Shown piece after piece: positions 47,501 to 54,415 of a stretch of 64,000 nucleotides of DNA. Position numbers and translations under genes: made by a program. The notes under the pieces are model-generated. The model saw only the letters and a program-made list of their open reading frames with translations, made no database searches and had not been told where the DNA came from. Numbering within the stretch: position 1 is the first letter of the stretch; each line of letters begins with the position of its first letter. Origin of the DNA: Pelodera strongyloides (taxonomy: Eukaryota; Nematoda; Chromadorea; Rhabditida; Rhabditidae); assembly GCA_036852015.1 (NCBI GenBank), contig JAANDG010000495.1:46398-110397 (forward strand), written 5' to 3'.

Positions 47501-48354
47501 CGAATTTAGCTCGATTTTTTATTCTAATTTATGTCCAGTTGCATAAGCTGCATGATAATGCTGGTGTACTTTGTGTTTCAAAAACCGGCCGGTATTTCGC
47601 TTTAACCTGAACCTCCCTGCCTGGGGCACGTGATCGCACAGAAGAGAGGCACACAATTTGCGCATAATACATGGAAATGGTCCGCATTCCATAAGTTTCA
47701 AAACCATGTGCCATACCACTTTAAAATATCCTGTTTTATGAATTGTTATCATTAATTTCCCCCTTTTCAGCGCGGGTGTCGGGCGTTCGGGCACGTTTAT
47801 GGCCTTCGACCGGCTGGTCCAAACGATCACCCTTGATCGACCTATCGACGTCTTCGGCACGGTACAGGAGATGCGCTTGGAACGGTGCAGCATGGTGCAG
47901 AATGAGGTCAGCTGACTGGGTTACTGTAGTCTGTAGTCTGTAGTCTGTAGTCTGTAGTCTTGGACGTGTGTTTTCTCTGAACTTTTGTAGTCTGGAGCCT
48001 GGAGTCTGTATCCTAAATTTGGCGTAAAGGCAGCCATTACATAATCAAATTCGTGAGGAATGATAAAGTACATTGAAGCAAGCCCGTGATTTTAGTTTAT
48101 AGCATGATGATTGAAGTTTGTAGTTTGTAGTTTGATCGTTCCCATTTCAGCAGCAGTACATCTTCATCCACCACTGCCTCAACTTTGTCCTCCAAACCGG
48201 CCTAATCAACGATTGGAGCACCCCATCTGAGTGGGCGGGGTTTCACCAGGCTCCGCCCATCGGTAGTACGATGGCTCCGCCCCCTCGGGTCGAGATCCAC
48301 CACCAGAACGCCGCATTCGATGACGACGAGGGAATTGCTGAGAGCGGTTTTTGA
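11463..48354 (+). CDS. dep-1: Receptor-type tyrosine-protein phosphatase, R3 class (DEP-1/PTPRJ-like), 40 exons
   Basis: Rebuilt from splice sites. Exons: 11463-11532, 11977-12008, 13476-13526, 13765-13865, 14317-14415, 14877-14949, 15397-15483, 15830-15960, 16491-16555, 16947-17086, 17428-17518, 18614-18681, 18788-18814, 18884-19035, 19410-19557, 19838-19915, 20023-20172, 20389-20538, 20817-20981, 21266-21319, 21603-21677, 21957-22070, 22279-22357, 24077-24191, 24825-24903, 25166-25270, 26664-26817, 32566-32683, 43149-43239, 43519-43637, 43897-44016, 44225-44309, 45100-45170, 45538-45634, 45990-46118, 46376-46444, 46837-46994, 47247-47315, 47771-47906, 48151-48354. They total 4119 nt, with phases agreeing at every junction, giving 1372 aa. 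Order: signal peptide, about eight FN3 domains, membrane-proximal region with [13 protein letters not shown], one TM helix, one PTP domain. FN3 repeats plus a single PTP domain define the R3 class; in C. elegans DEP-1 is known to restrain EGFR (LET-23) signalling in vulval fate choice. Orthology to dep-1 is my inference from architecture. The weakest point is exon 13 (18788-18814). Confidence 0.9.
11732..11902. repeat. A-family palindrome in intron 1
   Basis: Both ends are present, although the left end reads AAAGCAAATAT. It ends 74 bp before exon 2 of the phosphatase gene. Confidence 0.8.
12160..12577. mobile_element. Truncated inverted copy of the foldback element
   Basis: From AAAGGGTGAGGTCCAC to GCGCCACACCCTA this stretch is the reverse complement of about 12848-13262 in the neighbouring element. 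It abuts the left end of that element directly, giving a compound inverted structure of about 1.2 kb. Confidence 0.75.
12578..13373. mobile_element. Foldback element with about 250-bp inverted repeats
   Basis: The left arm (12578-12830) begins CAACTTTTGGAATTATAT and contains ACGTGTTTAAAGGGTGAGGT. The right arm (13120-13373) is its inverse. The centre is about 290 bp with GATAAACCGCGCTCTCGC. There is no coding capacity. It lies between exons 2 and 3 of the phosphatase gene. Confidence 0.8.
13868..14330. repeat. Minisatellite of 'accacccacgctgattta' units in intron 4
   Basis: About 14 irregular units of 30-37 bp built on AGACCACCCACGCTGATTTA, with larger repeats containing GAAACATTTTAGACCAC. 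The last unit overlaps the start of exon 5 (14317). Confidence 0.9.
14745..14818. repeat. Interstitial telomere-like GCCTAA array in intron 5
   Basis: Reverse-orientation hexamers (CCTAAG) with CCTGAG variants, 60 bp before exon 6. Confidence 0.85.
15205..15375. repeat. C-family palindrome just upstream of exon 7
   Basis: Ends are TTAAAGCGCTATAACAGCC and GCAGTTGTACCGCTTTAA. It stops 21 bp before the exon 7 acceptor and therefore supplies almost the whole 3' end of the intron. Confidence 0.75.
16059..16218. repeat. A-family palindrome in intron 8
   Basis: The left terminal 20 bp are lost. The remainder runs from TTTTGAAACACATC to CGCTTTAA. Confidence 0.75.
16303..16350. repeat. Interstitial telomere-like GCCTAA array in intron 8
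   Basis: Five nearly perfect CCTAAG units flanked by variants. Confidence 0.85.
16640..16745. repeat. Tandem repeat GTGGATACAGTAATGTGGC
   Basis: Three copies of this core with spacers GTAAGAT or TATG, in intron 9. Confidence 0.8.
17523..17695. repeat. Minisatellite of CAGACCTTACGCCTTTAC units in intron 11
   Basis: About five units of 33-36 bp (CAGACCTAAGCCGCAGACC). It starts within 5 bp of the exon 11 donor site. Confidence 0.85.
17890..18035. repeat. 62-bp tandem repeat in intron 11
   Basis: AGACACCAAAACACAA recurs at 17891, 17953 and 18015, followed each time by a TATGCTAAT or ATATGCAAAT word. Confidence 0.75.
20213..20262. repeat. Interstitial telomere-like GCCTAA array in intron 17
   Basis: Degenerate CCTAAG/CCTGAG/CCTTCG units. 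Confidence 0.65.
22385..22500. repeat. C-family palindrome, left half with tip duplication
   Basis: The word GCTGTATAACGGCCGG is repeated twice 43 bp apart, then the copy runs into ATATGTTGTTTGCAAATGG. Confidence 0.6.
23734..23898. repeat. A-family palindrome in intron 23
   Basis: The left tip is missing and the right tip is mutated (CGCCCTAA). Confidence 0.75.
24445..24501. repeat. Inverted repeat in intron 24
   Basis: Arms CCGTTCCGAGTGTAGATT and GATCTACACTCGGAACGG around a 21-bp GC-rich loop containing TCGTACCGGGCCGGG. Confidence 0.85.
24600..24781. repeat. A-family palindrome just upstream of exon 25
   Basis: Full-length copy with both TTAA-containing ends. It ends 43 bp before exon 25, between any branch region and the previous exon. 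Confidence 0.85.
26948..27048. repeat. 31-bp CG-rich tandem repeat
   Basis: Three units of GCGAATTCGTCGCGCGGCAG with GCTTTGGTTGC spacers, in intron 27. Confidence 0.8.
27258..27391. repeat. CT microsatellite in intron 27
   Basis: 134 bp, the longest CT tract inside the phosphatase gene. Confidence 0.95.
28745..28921. repeat. A-family palindrome in intron 27
   Basis: Full-length copy; left end AAATACCTGCCGG, right end CCGGCCGGTATTTCGC. Confidence 0.85.
29702..29850. repeat. C/A hybrid palindrome, right tip lost
   Basis: Left tip is C-type (TTAAAGCGGTATAACGGCC), but the interior carries the A-type AATCGAGCTCAATTCGAGC block. Confidence 0.65.
30009..30090 (+). repeat. CCCCGGTGC repeat, copy 1
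   Basis: Contains CCCCGGTGCACCGTTTCTGC, TTCGGTTGA and a CTTTATCTTTATC tail. The same order of words is found at 34412-34490 and inverted at 58048-58130. Confidence 0.65.
31765..31840. repeat. C-family palindrome, right half
   Basis: ATTTGCATATAATACATATG then ACGTGGCACACCACTTTAAAG. Confidence 0.55.
32105..32166. repeat. Perfect 26-bp inverted repeat
   Basis: Left arm AATTCCCGGAAACTCCCAAA onward (32105-32130) and its exact inverse (32141-32166) with a 10-base loop. Confidence 0.95.
32566..32683 (+). CDS. dep-1: Transmembrane exon (exon 28) of the receptor phosphatase
   Basis: A single 118-nt exon after a clean TTTCAG acceptor encodes about 40 residues. A hydrophobic stretch at about residues 895-917 ([15 protein letters not shown] and onward) ends in W and is followed by the basic stop-transfer segment NRSKSKR. 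Phase joins exon 27 (one base carried) and exon 29 (two bases carried). It is isolated by a 5.7-kb intron upstream and a 10.5-kb intron downstream, so it could easily be skipped or alternatively joined. Nothing in the sequence shows that it is. Confidence 0.88.
33453..33597. repeat. B-family palindrome, full
   Basis: Arms begin GCAGTATTGTACCTACTTTG and its inverse; the centre is TTCCGGCACCAAATT. Confidence 0.85.
34218..34364. mobile_element. D1: short inverted-repeat element (147 bp)
   Basis: Perfect inverted ends of about 34 bp, starting GAGGCCGTATTCACCA, flank a short centre. The outer ends match D2 and D3. It lies in the 10.5-kb phosphatase intron. Confidence 0.8.
34412..34490 (+). repeat. 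CCCCGGTGC repeat, copy 2
   Basis: ACCGGACCCCGGTGCCCC, TTTCTGCGGGGTTCGGTTGA and a TTTTATCTTTATC tail; it lies about 50 bp right of D1. Confidence 0.65.
34837..34965. repeat. CA microsatellite
   Basis: CA with GCACA interruptions, ending in a CGCGCGC run (34959-34967) that could favour Z-DNA. Confidence 0.95.
36665..36955. repeat. Nested tandem duplication (83 bp x2 then 78 bp x2)
   Basis: An 83-bp unit starting GCACCATATCGC recurs at 36665 and 36748. Its tail, extended by GGCGGTGGATATGCC to GGCGCGCCAGC, is then duplicated with a 78-bp period (36797 and 36875). Copies are nearly identical. Confidence 0.92.
37622..37684. repeat. GA microsatellite
   Basis: Pure GA for about 62 bp. Confidence 0.95.
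37888..38065. repeat. A-family palindrome in intron 28
   Basis: Full-length copy with a right end reading CGCTTTAT rather than CGCTTTAA. Confidence 0.85.
38391..38518. repeat. GA microsatellite
   Basis: 128 bp of GA with a few GATA interruptions. Confidence 0.95.
38652..38685. repeat. Interstitial telomere-like GCCTAA array in intron 28
   Basis: Five uninterrupted CCTAAG units. Confidence 0.88.
39536..39706. repeat. Near-perfect 171-bp hairpin with A-type tips and B-type body
   Basis: The tips are AAAGCGAAATGCC and its inverse. The body is the B-family sequence ATTTGCATATGATAAGC with TCCTATGTATCCTATGC. Arms of about 80 bp match almost base for base around the centre GCCGTGGAC. Confidence 0.9.
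39985..40132. repeat. A-family palindrome with central deletion
   Basis: Both CCGGCCGG-type ends are present but the central TCGAGC block is missing, giving 148 bp. Confidence 0.8.
40479..40650. repeat. C-family palindrome, full
   Basis: Left tip GAAGCGGTATAACATCCGG; right tip GGCCGGCCGTAATATAATTT is diverged. Confidence 0.7.
41920..42022. repeat. A-family palindrome, 103-bp deletion derivative
   Basis: The two tips are intact to about 40 bp each and nearly all of the interior is gone. Confidence 0.85.
42470..42545 (+). repeat. tRNA-derived sequence (SINE-like), plus-strand partial copy
   Basis: It contains the same CCAAAGGCGT, GGTTCGGTTCC and ACCCCCACTTT words as the copy at 42767-42838, in opposite orientation, with a small internal duplication (GGCGTAG). 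The 5' half with the A-box is not recognisable. Confidence 0.55.
42767..42838 (-). repeat. tRNA-derived sequence (SINE-like), minus-strand copy
   Basis: On the minus strand it has an A-box-like TAGCCTAGTGGTTAG and a B-box-like GGGTTCGGTTCC, but the acceptor and T-stems do not pair, so it is not a working tRNA. The 3' part (CCAAAGGCGT to CCCCCACTTT) matches the plus-strand copy about 230 bp upstream. Confidence 0.6.
43149..48354 (+). CDS. dep-1: Cytoplasmic exons 29-40: juxtamembrane region and tyrosine phosphatase catalytic domain
   Basis: Exons 29-31 encode a juxtamembrane stretch of about 110 residues without a recognised domain. The PTP domain covers about residues 1034-1320. Seen in order: [12 protein letters not shown] start; pTyr-loop KNRF then [36 protein letters not shown] loop WPDFG with general acid Asp1225; P-loop [10 protein letters not shown] with nucleophile Cys1259 and Arg1265; Q-loop glutamine in QNEQQY (about 1303). 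All catalytic residues are present, so an active enzyme is expected. The substrate-recognition Tyr of KNRY is Phe here (1087). The C-terminal tail ends [13 protein letters not shown]. There is one PTP domain and no second pseudo-domain, as in R3 receptors. Confidence 0.93.
43325..43440 (-). repeat. Dispersed repeat, copy 1 (possible retrotransposon 3' end)
   Basis: Shares the words CTTTATTCCATAAAAA, AACACTCAC, CACATTCA and AGCTTCTTAT in the same order as 53743-53860. On the minus strand it ends in a polyadenylation-like ATGGAATAAAGAGT, as retrotransposon 3' ends often do. It lies in an intron between the exons at 43149-43239 and 43519-43637. Confidence 0.6.
44530..44701. repeat. A-family palindrome between PTP-domain exons
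   Basis: Full-length copy; the right tip is mutated (GGCCGGTAGTTCGC). Confidence 0.85.
45030..45070. repeat. Interstitial telomere-like GGCTTA array
   Basis: GGGCTTAGGCTTAGGCTTGG and variants, 30 bp before the exon at 45100. Confidence 0.75.
45193..45352. mobile_element. E: inverted-repeat element (160 bp)
   Basis: Inverted arms of about 50 bp begin CAATAGCCCGTATTCTCG and include GTCGAC, CCGTTTGGGA and TATGCAAAT blocks. It is unrelated in sequence to families A-D. It lies between the PTP-domain exons at 45100-45170 and 45538-45634. Confidence 0.8.
45764..45929. repeat. A-family palindrome between PTP-domain exons
   Basis: Diverged copy: AAGCGAAATAGCAGCC on the left and GGCCGTTATTTCCC on the right. 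It ends 60 bp before the exon at 45990. Confidence 0.75.
46521..46680. repeat. A-family palindrome between PTP-domain exons
   Basis: Full ends with a shortened right inner arm. Confidence 0.85.
46745..46820. repeat. C-family fragment immediately before the WPD-loop exon
   Basis: Right half ending CGTGCCAAATCGCTTTAAAA; it stops 17 bp before the exon at 46837. Confidence 0.55.
47426..47605. repeat. A-family palindrome between the P-loop exons
   Basis: A full-length copy lies in the intron that splits the HCS|AGVGRS catalytic signature. Confidence 0.85.
47655..47725. repeat. C-family fragment
   Basis: Right half with TTTCAAAACCATGTGCC and ATACCACTTTAAAA; 45 bp before exon 39. Confidence 0.55.
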
Positions 48355-49072
48355 TTTTGAATTCCCGCCAAAACCAAAGTTCATAGAACACGCACTAACC
48401 ACGATTGTGTAGGCGCGTCAAGTAGGCAGCAGTTTGCTTTTTTATGTATTTTTTGTTTATAAAACAGTCTTTCAGTAGTTGCAGTTAAACCAAATGTTTT
48501 GAAATACAAGTGTTCACCCAAAGATTATTTTAAAGGGAATAGATCCGTGAGTTTTTTGAATTACCAGCACCCTTAGTAAACTCGGGTGGCGAACTATTCC
48601 AAATATCGTATTCTTGTTCAATTCATGCTAACAAACAGGTGCTAAGACGTTCGTTCCCTAACTGGGAGCGTTCATTTTTTTTTTTCATTTTTTTTTTGTA
48701 AAATGCAAAATTACCCCATCAGTTGGCAGTAACTAGTGCTCAATATAGCATAATTTGCACAATCATTAGCAGAAGCAGAATTGCACTTTTTCCCGTGGGT
48801 GGTGTGTATTTATTCAACGTTTTCTTCTAAAGTATGACTCCTCCTTCTGTCTAGTAGAAAGTGTATGTACTATACATAGAACTTTTGGGCAAGATTGGTG
48901 CAAAGCAGATCTGCATCTAGTACGCAATAGTACGCATCTAATCTTGGAAATCAAGCATTTAGTAGCGAATCTTAGCCTTTACTTATTTGCTGGGGTCTGC
49001 CTGATGATGTGCTAATTCAGCAATTATGTTATGCTAATTTGCACATCGCAAAGGCCGACACCAAAGTTTTAT

Positions 49073-49557
49073 TTAAAGCGAAATACCTGCCGGCTTTTGA
49101 AACACGTCGAGTACACCAGCATTCTTATGCAAATGACCATAAATTAGAATAAAAAATCGAGCTAAATTCGAGCAGCCCCCACTTACGTTCATTGTACAAA
49201 TTCAGACATTCTACTCTGTCCTCTCGACGTGGTCGTGTCAAAATATGTATCCCTAGAGTAACTAAAAACGTTCGTAGACATTCCTTTTTGCATAGAACTT
49301 CCCTTATGATTGAGAAAAATGCTGCTTTATTCCTGAAAATTTGTTGAAACAAATATTTTAGTTTTTGTAGTTCATTTTCACCTGTTTTTTTATTATTATT
49401 GTTATCCATTTATTCGCTGTTAGTGGCCTTATATTGTCAAAACTTGCGCGATACTTTGTTGTCGTAATAAATGTTATGTTATGTTAACTTAGCATAAATA
49501 CCTAAGAATTCAGTTGTCCACGATGCGTTTCAAAAACCGGCCGGTATTTGGGTTTAA
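49073..49557. repeat. A-family palindrome interrupted by a LINE end
   Basis: The left part (49073-49174) and right part (about 49489-49557) together form a normal A-family element. About 315 bp of foreign sequence is inserted near the centre. Confidence 0.85.
49175..49488 (+). mobile_element. 5'-truncated non-LTR retrotransposon (LINE) 3' end
   Basis: A short frame (49175-49347, about 57 codons to TGA) includes RRGRVKICIPRVTKNVRRHS and a hydrophobic end, the style of the C-terminus of LINE reverse-transcriptase polyproteins. A 3' UTR follows, with AATAAA and a tail of ATGTT repeats ending at about 49488. It sits in the middle of an A palindrome. Family-level assignment is not possible by eye and no clear target duplication is visible. 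Confidence 0.6.
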
Positions 49558-50033
49558 CTCCACCATTTGAAATTGTTTCCCATTAAAATTATTAACTAAC
49601 GCTAATGAGAGTACGGGTTTTGACAATCATTCAATTGTGATATATATGTGTGTTTTTGTACATTACCTTTGTCCTATTAATATGCATAATCATAAGCAAC
49701 GAACAAGTGTGTTTTTGTTGTAGTCTGTAGTATGGTATCTTGTGTTTGATATATATGCTAATCTGGTTTATATATGTAAATTTATGCAAGGCAATTGGAA
49801 TATTCTTTATTATGCAGCTTTTTTGTGTGTATATGCGAGACCGTGAAGTCTGATTAATAAATGATTTTAATAAATTTGATGTGCTAATTGTTATCACACT
49901 ATTTGTGTGGTAAATCAGTGAATCAAAAATGACACTTCTATGTTCTAAGATAACGTGGGCATCATAGGCATAGGCGTGACTACAGCTATTGTAACTATGT
50001 ACGGCAGGAAATGTTGTGGCAGTGCTGTAACAT

Positions 50034-50195
50034 TTAAGCAGCACCGTACCTAATTCGGGAAATTTGCATATGATGCGAATATCCTATGTATCCTGGTTAA
50101 TTTGGTGCCGGAAGCTTCGGACGGGCACAAACAATTTGCATTGGATACATGCGTAGCATATGCAAATTTCCCAAAGTAGGTACACTACTGTTTAA
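50034..50195. repeat. B-family palindrome, full
   Basis: Same terminal words as 33453-33597, with centre GGAAGCTTCGGACGGGCAC, which is itself close to the 1600-1630 segment. Confidence 0.85.
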
Positions 50196-50856
50196 ATAAA
50201 TTGATAAAAAATGTGTTGGTTATGTTACTTGAAAAGTAAAACGAAAAATTATATGTGTTCATATCAAGAGTGTACATGATGGTTATTCTCCGTGTGGAAG
50301 GCAACTTGAGCCTAAGCCTAAGCCTACGCCCAATCTTGCCTATAAGAGGCTCTAGGCCTGAGTAAATTGAACGTAGGCTAATTGTAAGGTAAAGGAAGGT
50401 AAGATATTACCTCGATTATTAGTAAGTTGTGGTTTCTGATATGAATGGGATGGAAATCCCTCGTCTTCTTTTACTTTCCAAGCCCACGGGCTAGCGCACA
50501 GTACTTTCGAACCGAACTGAAATGTATTTGATGGCGAAAAGATTAGGTTCATACATAAGAAACGGAAGAACCCATTTGGTGACGTTTGGTCAGTGGCCGG
50601 TCACCAAACGGTCTTTTCCGGTGAAAACCATTTGGAGACCGGCCGTAGACGGTTTTTCTGTGGTCTGGTCGATTATTCCGTTTTCCTGTGTAGCAAAAAG
50701 TTTCTGATTGGAAAGTTTGTTGTGGTAAGCATAATCTTGTGCTACAAAATTTACGTTTTTGGAGAAATTGGTCACCTTATAACTAAGGCTATATTTATTG
50801 GAATTTCTACACTGATAAACATGAAGCTGAAATAAAATAAACAAAACAAAAACATA

Positions 50857-50955
50857 CGTCACCCCAGCGTAAACATAAAACATACGTCACCCCAGCGTAA
50901 ACAAAAAAGCTTACGTGACCCCAGCGTAAATAGAAAACTTACGTGACCCCAGCGT
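50857..50955. repeat. 33-bp tandem repeat ACGTCACCCCAGCGTAAAC
   Basis: Four units; the last two read ACGTGACCCCAGCG. The TACGTCA/TACGTGA words resemble CRE sites but occur only because of the repetition. Confidence 0.85.
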
Positions 50956-51125
50956 TGGCCATGCAGAAACACTCATCGCCGGCCCGTTTTTCCATCATAC
51001 CAAAACATACGCTGGCCGCGTGCGATATGGCTTGCTCATTCATTTGCGGTTGACAACTGAAATATATAGTGATAAAACGTACCTAAAACCAGCGCGGCAC
51101 TGCCGCGGTCCCGGCGCTGATACCT

Positions 51126-51882
51126 CGCGCGCTTGCAACTGGTAGCGCGTGTCAAAATCATGATTCTAGTCAATCATATTATGTCATACGTCCTAAGTAA
51201 GGTAGGTAGGACCATTTAAGTAACCTACCCAAACGAGTCAAAGCATTGAACCACGCGCGCTTGCAACTGGTAGCGCGTGTCAAAATCATGATTCTAGTCA
51301 ATCATATTATGTCCTAAGTAAGGTAGGTAAGACCATTTAAGTAACCTACCCAAACGAGTCAAAGCATTGAACTTCGCGCGCTTGCAACTGGTAGCGCGTG
51401 CCAAAATCATGATTCTAGTCAATCATATTATGTCATATGTCCTAAGTAAGGTAGGTAGGCCCATTTAAGTAACCTACCCAAACGAGTCAAAGCATTGAAC
51501 TTCGCGCGCTTGCAACTGGTAGCGCGTGCCAAAATCATGATTCTAGTCAATCATATTATGTCATATGTCCTAAGTAAGGTAGGTAGGCCCATTTAAGTAA
51601 CCTACCCAAACGAGTCAAAGCATTGAACTTCGCGCGCTTGCAACTGGTAGCGCGTGCCAAAATCATGATTCTAGTCAATCATATTATGTCATATGTCCTA
51701 AGTAAGGTAGGTAGGCCCATTTAAGTAACCTACCCAAACGAGTCAAAGCATTGAACTTCGCGCGCTTGCAACTGGTAGCGCGTGCCAAAATCATGATTCT
51801 AGTCAATCATATTATGTCATATGTCCTAAGTAAGGTAGGTAGGCCCATTTAAGTAACCTACCCAAACGAGTCAAAGCATTGA
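51126..51882. repeat. 128-bp tandem satellite, six units
   Basis: Units start at 51126, 51254, 51375, 51503, 51631 and 51759. The period is 128 bp, except for one 121-bp unit that lacks a 7-bp ATACGTC-type word. The last four units are almost identical, pointing to recent expansion. Each unit contains CGCGCGCTTGCAACTGGTAG and ends AAACGAGTCAAAGCATTGA. The right end overlaps the final exon of gene B. Confidence 0.95.
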
Positions 51883-52535
51883 TTCCGATTCGTTCTGACG
51901 AAACAATTCAATGTGCACGTTCCAAAATCTACGGAGGCGAAGGCGACGTTCTGGAAGTTATAGTCAGCTGATAGGGTTACTGTCGTCTGTAGTCTGTGGG
52001 ATATATTTAGGTAGGGGTCATTGACATCTGTAGAGTGTGACGATACGTGCAATCATACAAGGTCGCACGTATTGTCGCATCTATTGTCGCACGAGCGCAT
52101 GCACGGATGGCTGCACCAGTAGGATGTGGCCATCCGTACATGAGCATACATGTTCATTTCGTTGAGCATATACTAAACTTGGAATAATCAGAGAAGCTTA
52201 TTCCTAAGCCTAAGCCCAAGCCAAGCCCCCCGGATGGACGCTTCGGTTTACTTTTATATTGACCACCTACCTTGACGACTCCTAGTGGGGGTGTGGTCGC
52301 CAGTTCATTTCTTCTCGCCTGCACTTGTTGTAGAACTGTTTGATAGAACGTCTGGTAGTTATAACGAGTTGCCATTCCTGCGCCGCAGCTGAAAGTTGAA
52401 CCGCTGTTGTATCGCACCGAACTCTCGTGGGCCGCGTAGTTTCACCAGCGAGAACTCACAAAATCATGCCAAAATTATTAGAAGAAGAACGAGAATGAGA
52501 ATCACAGAGCAGGAGTAAGGGTTGGTGTGTGTGTG

Positions 52536-52594
<59 letters not shown>

Positions 52595-53665
52595 GTGTGA
52601 GAGACGTAATAAACGTACCGAAACATTTGTTGAGCCATACACGACGATATTTGATTGGCCATTCCATTGTTTAGACAAGGTTGCAGGGCATAAGGTGTAC
52701 GGGTTACCTGAAGTAGACTTGAATCACGGTTTCATCTGACGATCAAAATGTGCATAAATTGTGCAATTGTGATTTTTACTAAACCACCAACTTTGGATCT
52801 GCTCCGAACGCACGTTTTTCCAGAATTTAGCCGCTACTTACAATTATCCTCGGTTATACCAGCCGGTTTTTGAAAAGCACAGTGGGCACCTGCATTTTTA
52901 CGCATCATATGAGCACAATTTAGAATAAAAAATCGAGCTAAATTCGAGCAAATTAACATAAAAAGAATGCAGTTATCCACGATGCGTTTCAAAAACAGGC
53001 CGATATTTCGCTTTAAGATCTGCGGTACAAAAGTAGTTTCTTTTAATAAGTGAACCTCTTCACCGTAAAAAAATCGACTTACACTATTGAAGACTCCATA
53101 GCACTGTTGACTACATTGTTGCATTGTTTGTGTATCTTGTTGAATGCACGAATTCATCTGAGCGCACGAGCACATTCTAACCTGAAATGAAATAGGCATG
53201 CGGGTCAAAGAACTACGAGCGCCGCAATTCCGCGGCACCGCTACATTGACGGATCTACCACGATTTGCTGAACAAGCATCGGCGTGCAAGAGGACGCAGC
53301 TTGGCGACGCCCATGTCTAGTACCCGAACCCGACTACAGACTTATGGTTCTGTGTCGGTTTCGGTGCATCATGAAAACCGCTTCGAGTAGCAAGCGGAAT
53401 GAAATCTCTGATTCCTCGCATGAGGTGAAGGCGCGCTCCCAACTTTAGGGGTAAGGTCTCTAATAAACTGCAGTCTTTACATCGGTCAACCGTACCCACC
53501 GGTTGCCCTGTTCGTGCTGATGCGGCGGCCGCACTCATGATCTGGGCGCCCTGGAAAATGCAGATTGGAAGGTTCCATTCGTGGTGAGAATTAATATATG
53601 ATTGAATAAACCATGAAAACTTTACGTACAACAAGTACCAATAATACTACCGGGTGCCACCCCAT
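51858..53665 (-). CDS. Gene B: small secreted cysteine-rich protein, unknown family
   Basis: Exons in transcript order: 53665-53639, 53550-53500, 53181-53083, 52707-52619, 52388-52271, 51950-51858. They total 477 nt (158 aa plus stop) and phases agree at all five junctions. Acceptors are good (TTCCAG, TTTCAG, CTTCAG, TTTCAG, TTCCAG). The start is the least certain part: the short first exon MGWHPVVLL gives only a weak signal peptide. Visible modules are MCSCAQMNSC followed by CSQQCYGVF, a Gln/Arg-rich helical stretch (QTVLQQVQARRNE), and a last exon with FGTCTLNCF and QCFDSFG then stop. Gene A upstream has the same module order, so the two look like paralogues. I do not recognise the family and assign no function. 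The last exon merges with a tandem satellite downstream. Confidence 0.6.
52200..52228. repeat. Interstitial telomere-like GCCTAA array in a gene B intron
   Basis: CCTAAGCCTAAGCCCAAGCC, 40 bp downstream of the gene B donor site. Confidence 0.75.
52527..52601. repeat. GT microsatellite in an intron of gene B
   Basis: About 35 GT units beginning 18 bp from the gene B donor site at 52619. Confidence 0.95.
52850..53016. repeat. A-family palindrome in an intron of gene B
   Basis: The left tip is lost; it starts at CCAGCCGGTTTTTG. The right tip is CGATATTTCGCTTTAA. Confidence 0.8.
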
Positions 53666-53742
53666 GTAGTACATACTATACAAATATTCATCCTACCCAG
53701 TGCATTTGCCCGGGTTTCTTTACCCGTATTATATTATTATTC

Positions 53743-53860
53743 ACTCTTTATTCCATAAAAATTGTGCATACTAAAATGCAAACAGAGGCAATTAAAACAC
53801 TCACAGGCTAGGCACATTCAAGAGGTCTAGCTTCTTATGTGGTGCTATTTTGTGCTATCC
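53743..53860 (-). repeat. Dispersed repeat, copy 2 (possible retrotransposon 3' end)
   Basis: Second copy of the repeat at 43325-43440, just upstream of the proposed gene B start, in the same orientation as the first copy. Confidence 0.6.
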
Positions 53861-54245
53861 ATGGATTTTGTAAACTGCGCTGCAAACGAGTGTTTTTTCC
53901 CTAGAAACATGCACATATTTAGAACTAACCTTTTTCGATATCCGCGAACCACTAGCATTAGGCACCAAAATACACAGTAGAACAAAGTTTGCGACAATCC
54001 ACCATAGCATTTTTGAAGGACTAAATCACACTTACATTTACACTATATAAAGTAAGAGTTTTAAAAACTCTGCGAAGATACGTGATAACATTAATAAAGG
54101 AAAAGTGTAGGGCACAAAAAATCATGGCACAAAATATGTGAGCGAGTGACTTCCGCAAACAAACAAAAAAGTGTGCCAGGCTGGCGCGGCGCACCTTATT
54201 ATAATAAACACACAGTGGAGAGAATTTCCCACTCTACCGTACGCA

Positions 54246-54415
54246 TTAAAGCCGTTTTGTACCTACTTTGAAAATTTGTACATGATTCGAATTTCCAATC
54301 TACCCTACGCAATTTTTTGGTGCCCGTCTGAAGCTTCCGGCACCAAATTAACTAGGATACATAGGACATTCGTATCACATGCAAATTTCTCAAAGTAGGC
54401 ACAATACGGCTTTAA
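54246..54415. repeat. B-family palindrome, full
   Basis: Starts TTAAAGCCGTTTTGTACC and ends with the inverse; the centre is GAAGCTTCCGGCACC. Confidence 0.85.

Larger units (their letters stand above)
48355..51857. other. Convergent intergenic region between the phosphatase gene and gene B
   Basis: Both flanking genes end here. It contains the phosphatase 3' UTR (no clear AATAAA in the first kb), a palindrome interrupted by a LINE end, a B-type palindrome (50034-50195), a 33-bp four-copy tandem (50857-50955) and the 128-bp satellite (51126-51882). No coding region is supported. Confidence 0.65.

Noticed and set aside
50857..50955. Cluster of CRE-type (TACGTCA) regulatory sites
   Set aside because: The words recur only because of a 33-bp tandem repeat and lie between two gene 3' ends, not near a promoter.
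51126..51882. CRISPR array
   Set aside because: Direct repeats without unique spacers, 128-bp period, nematode context.
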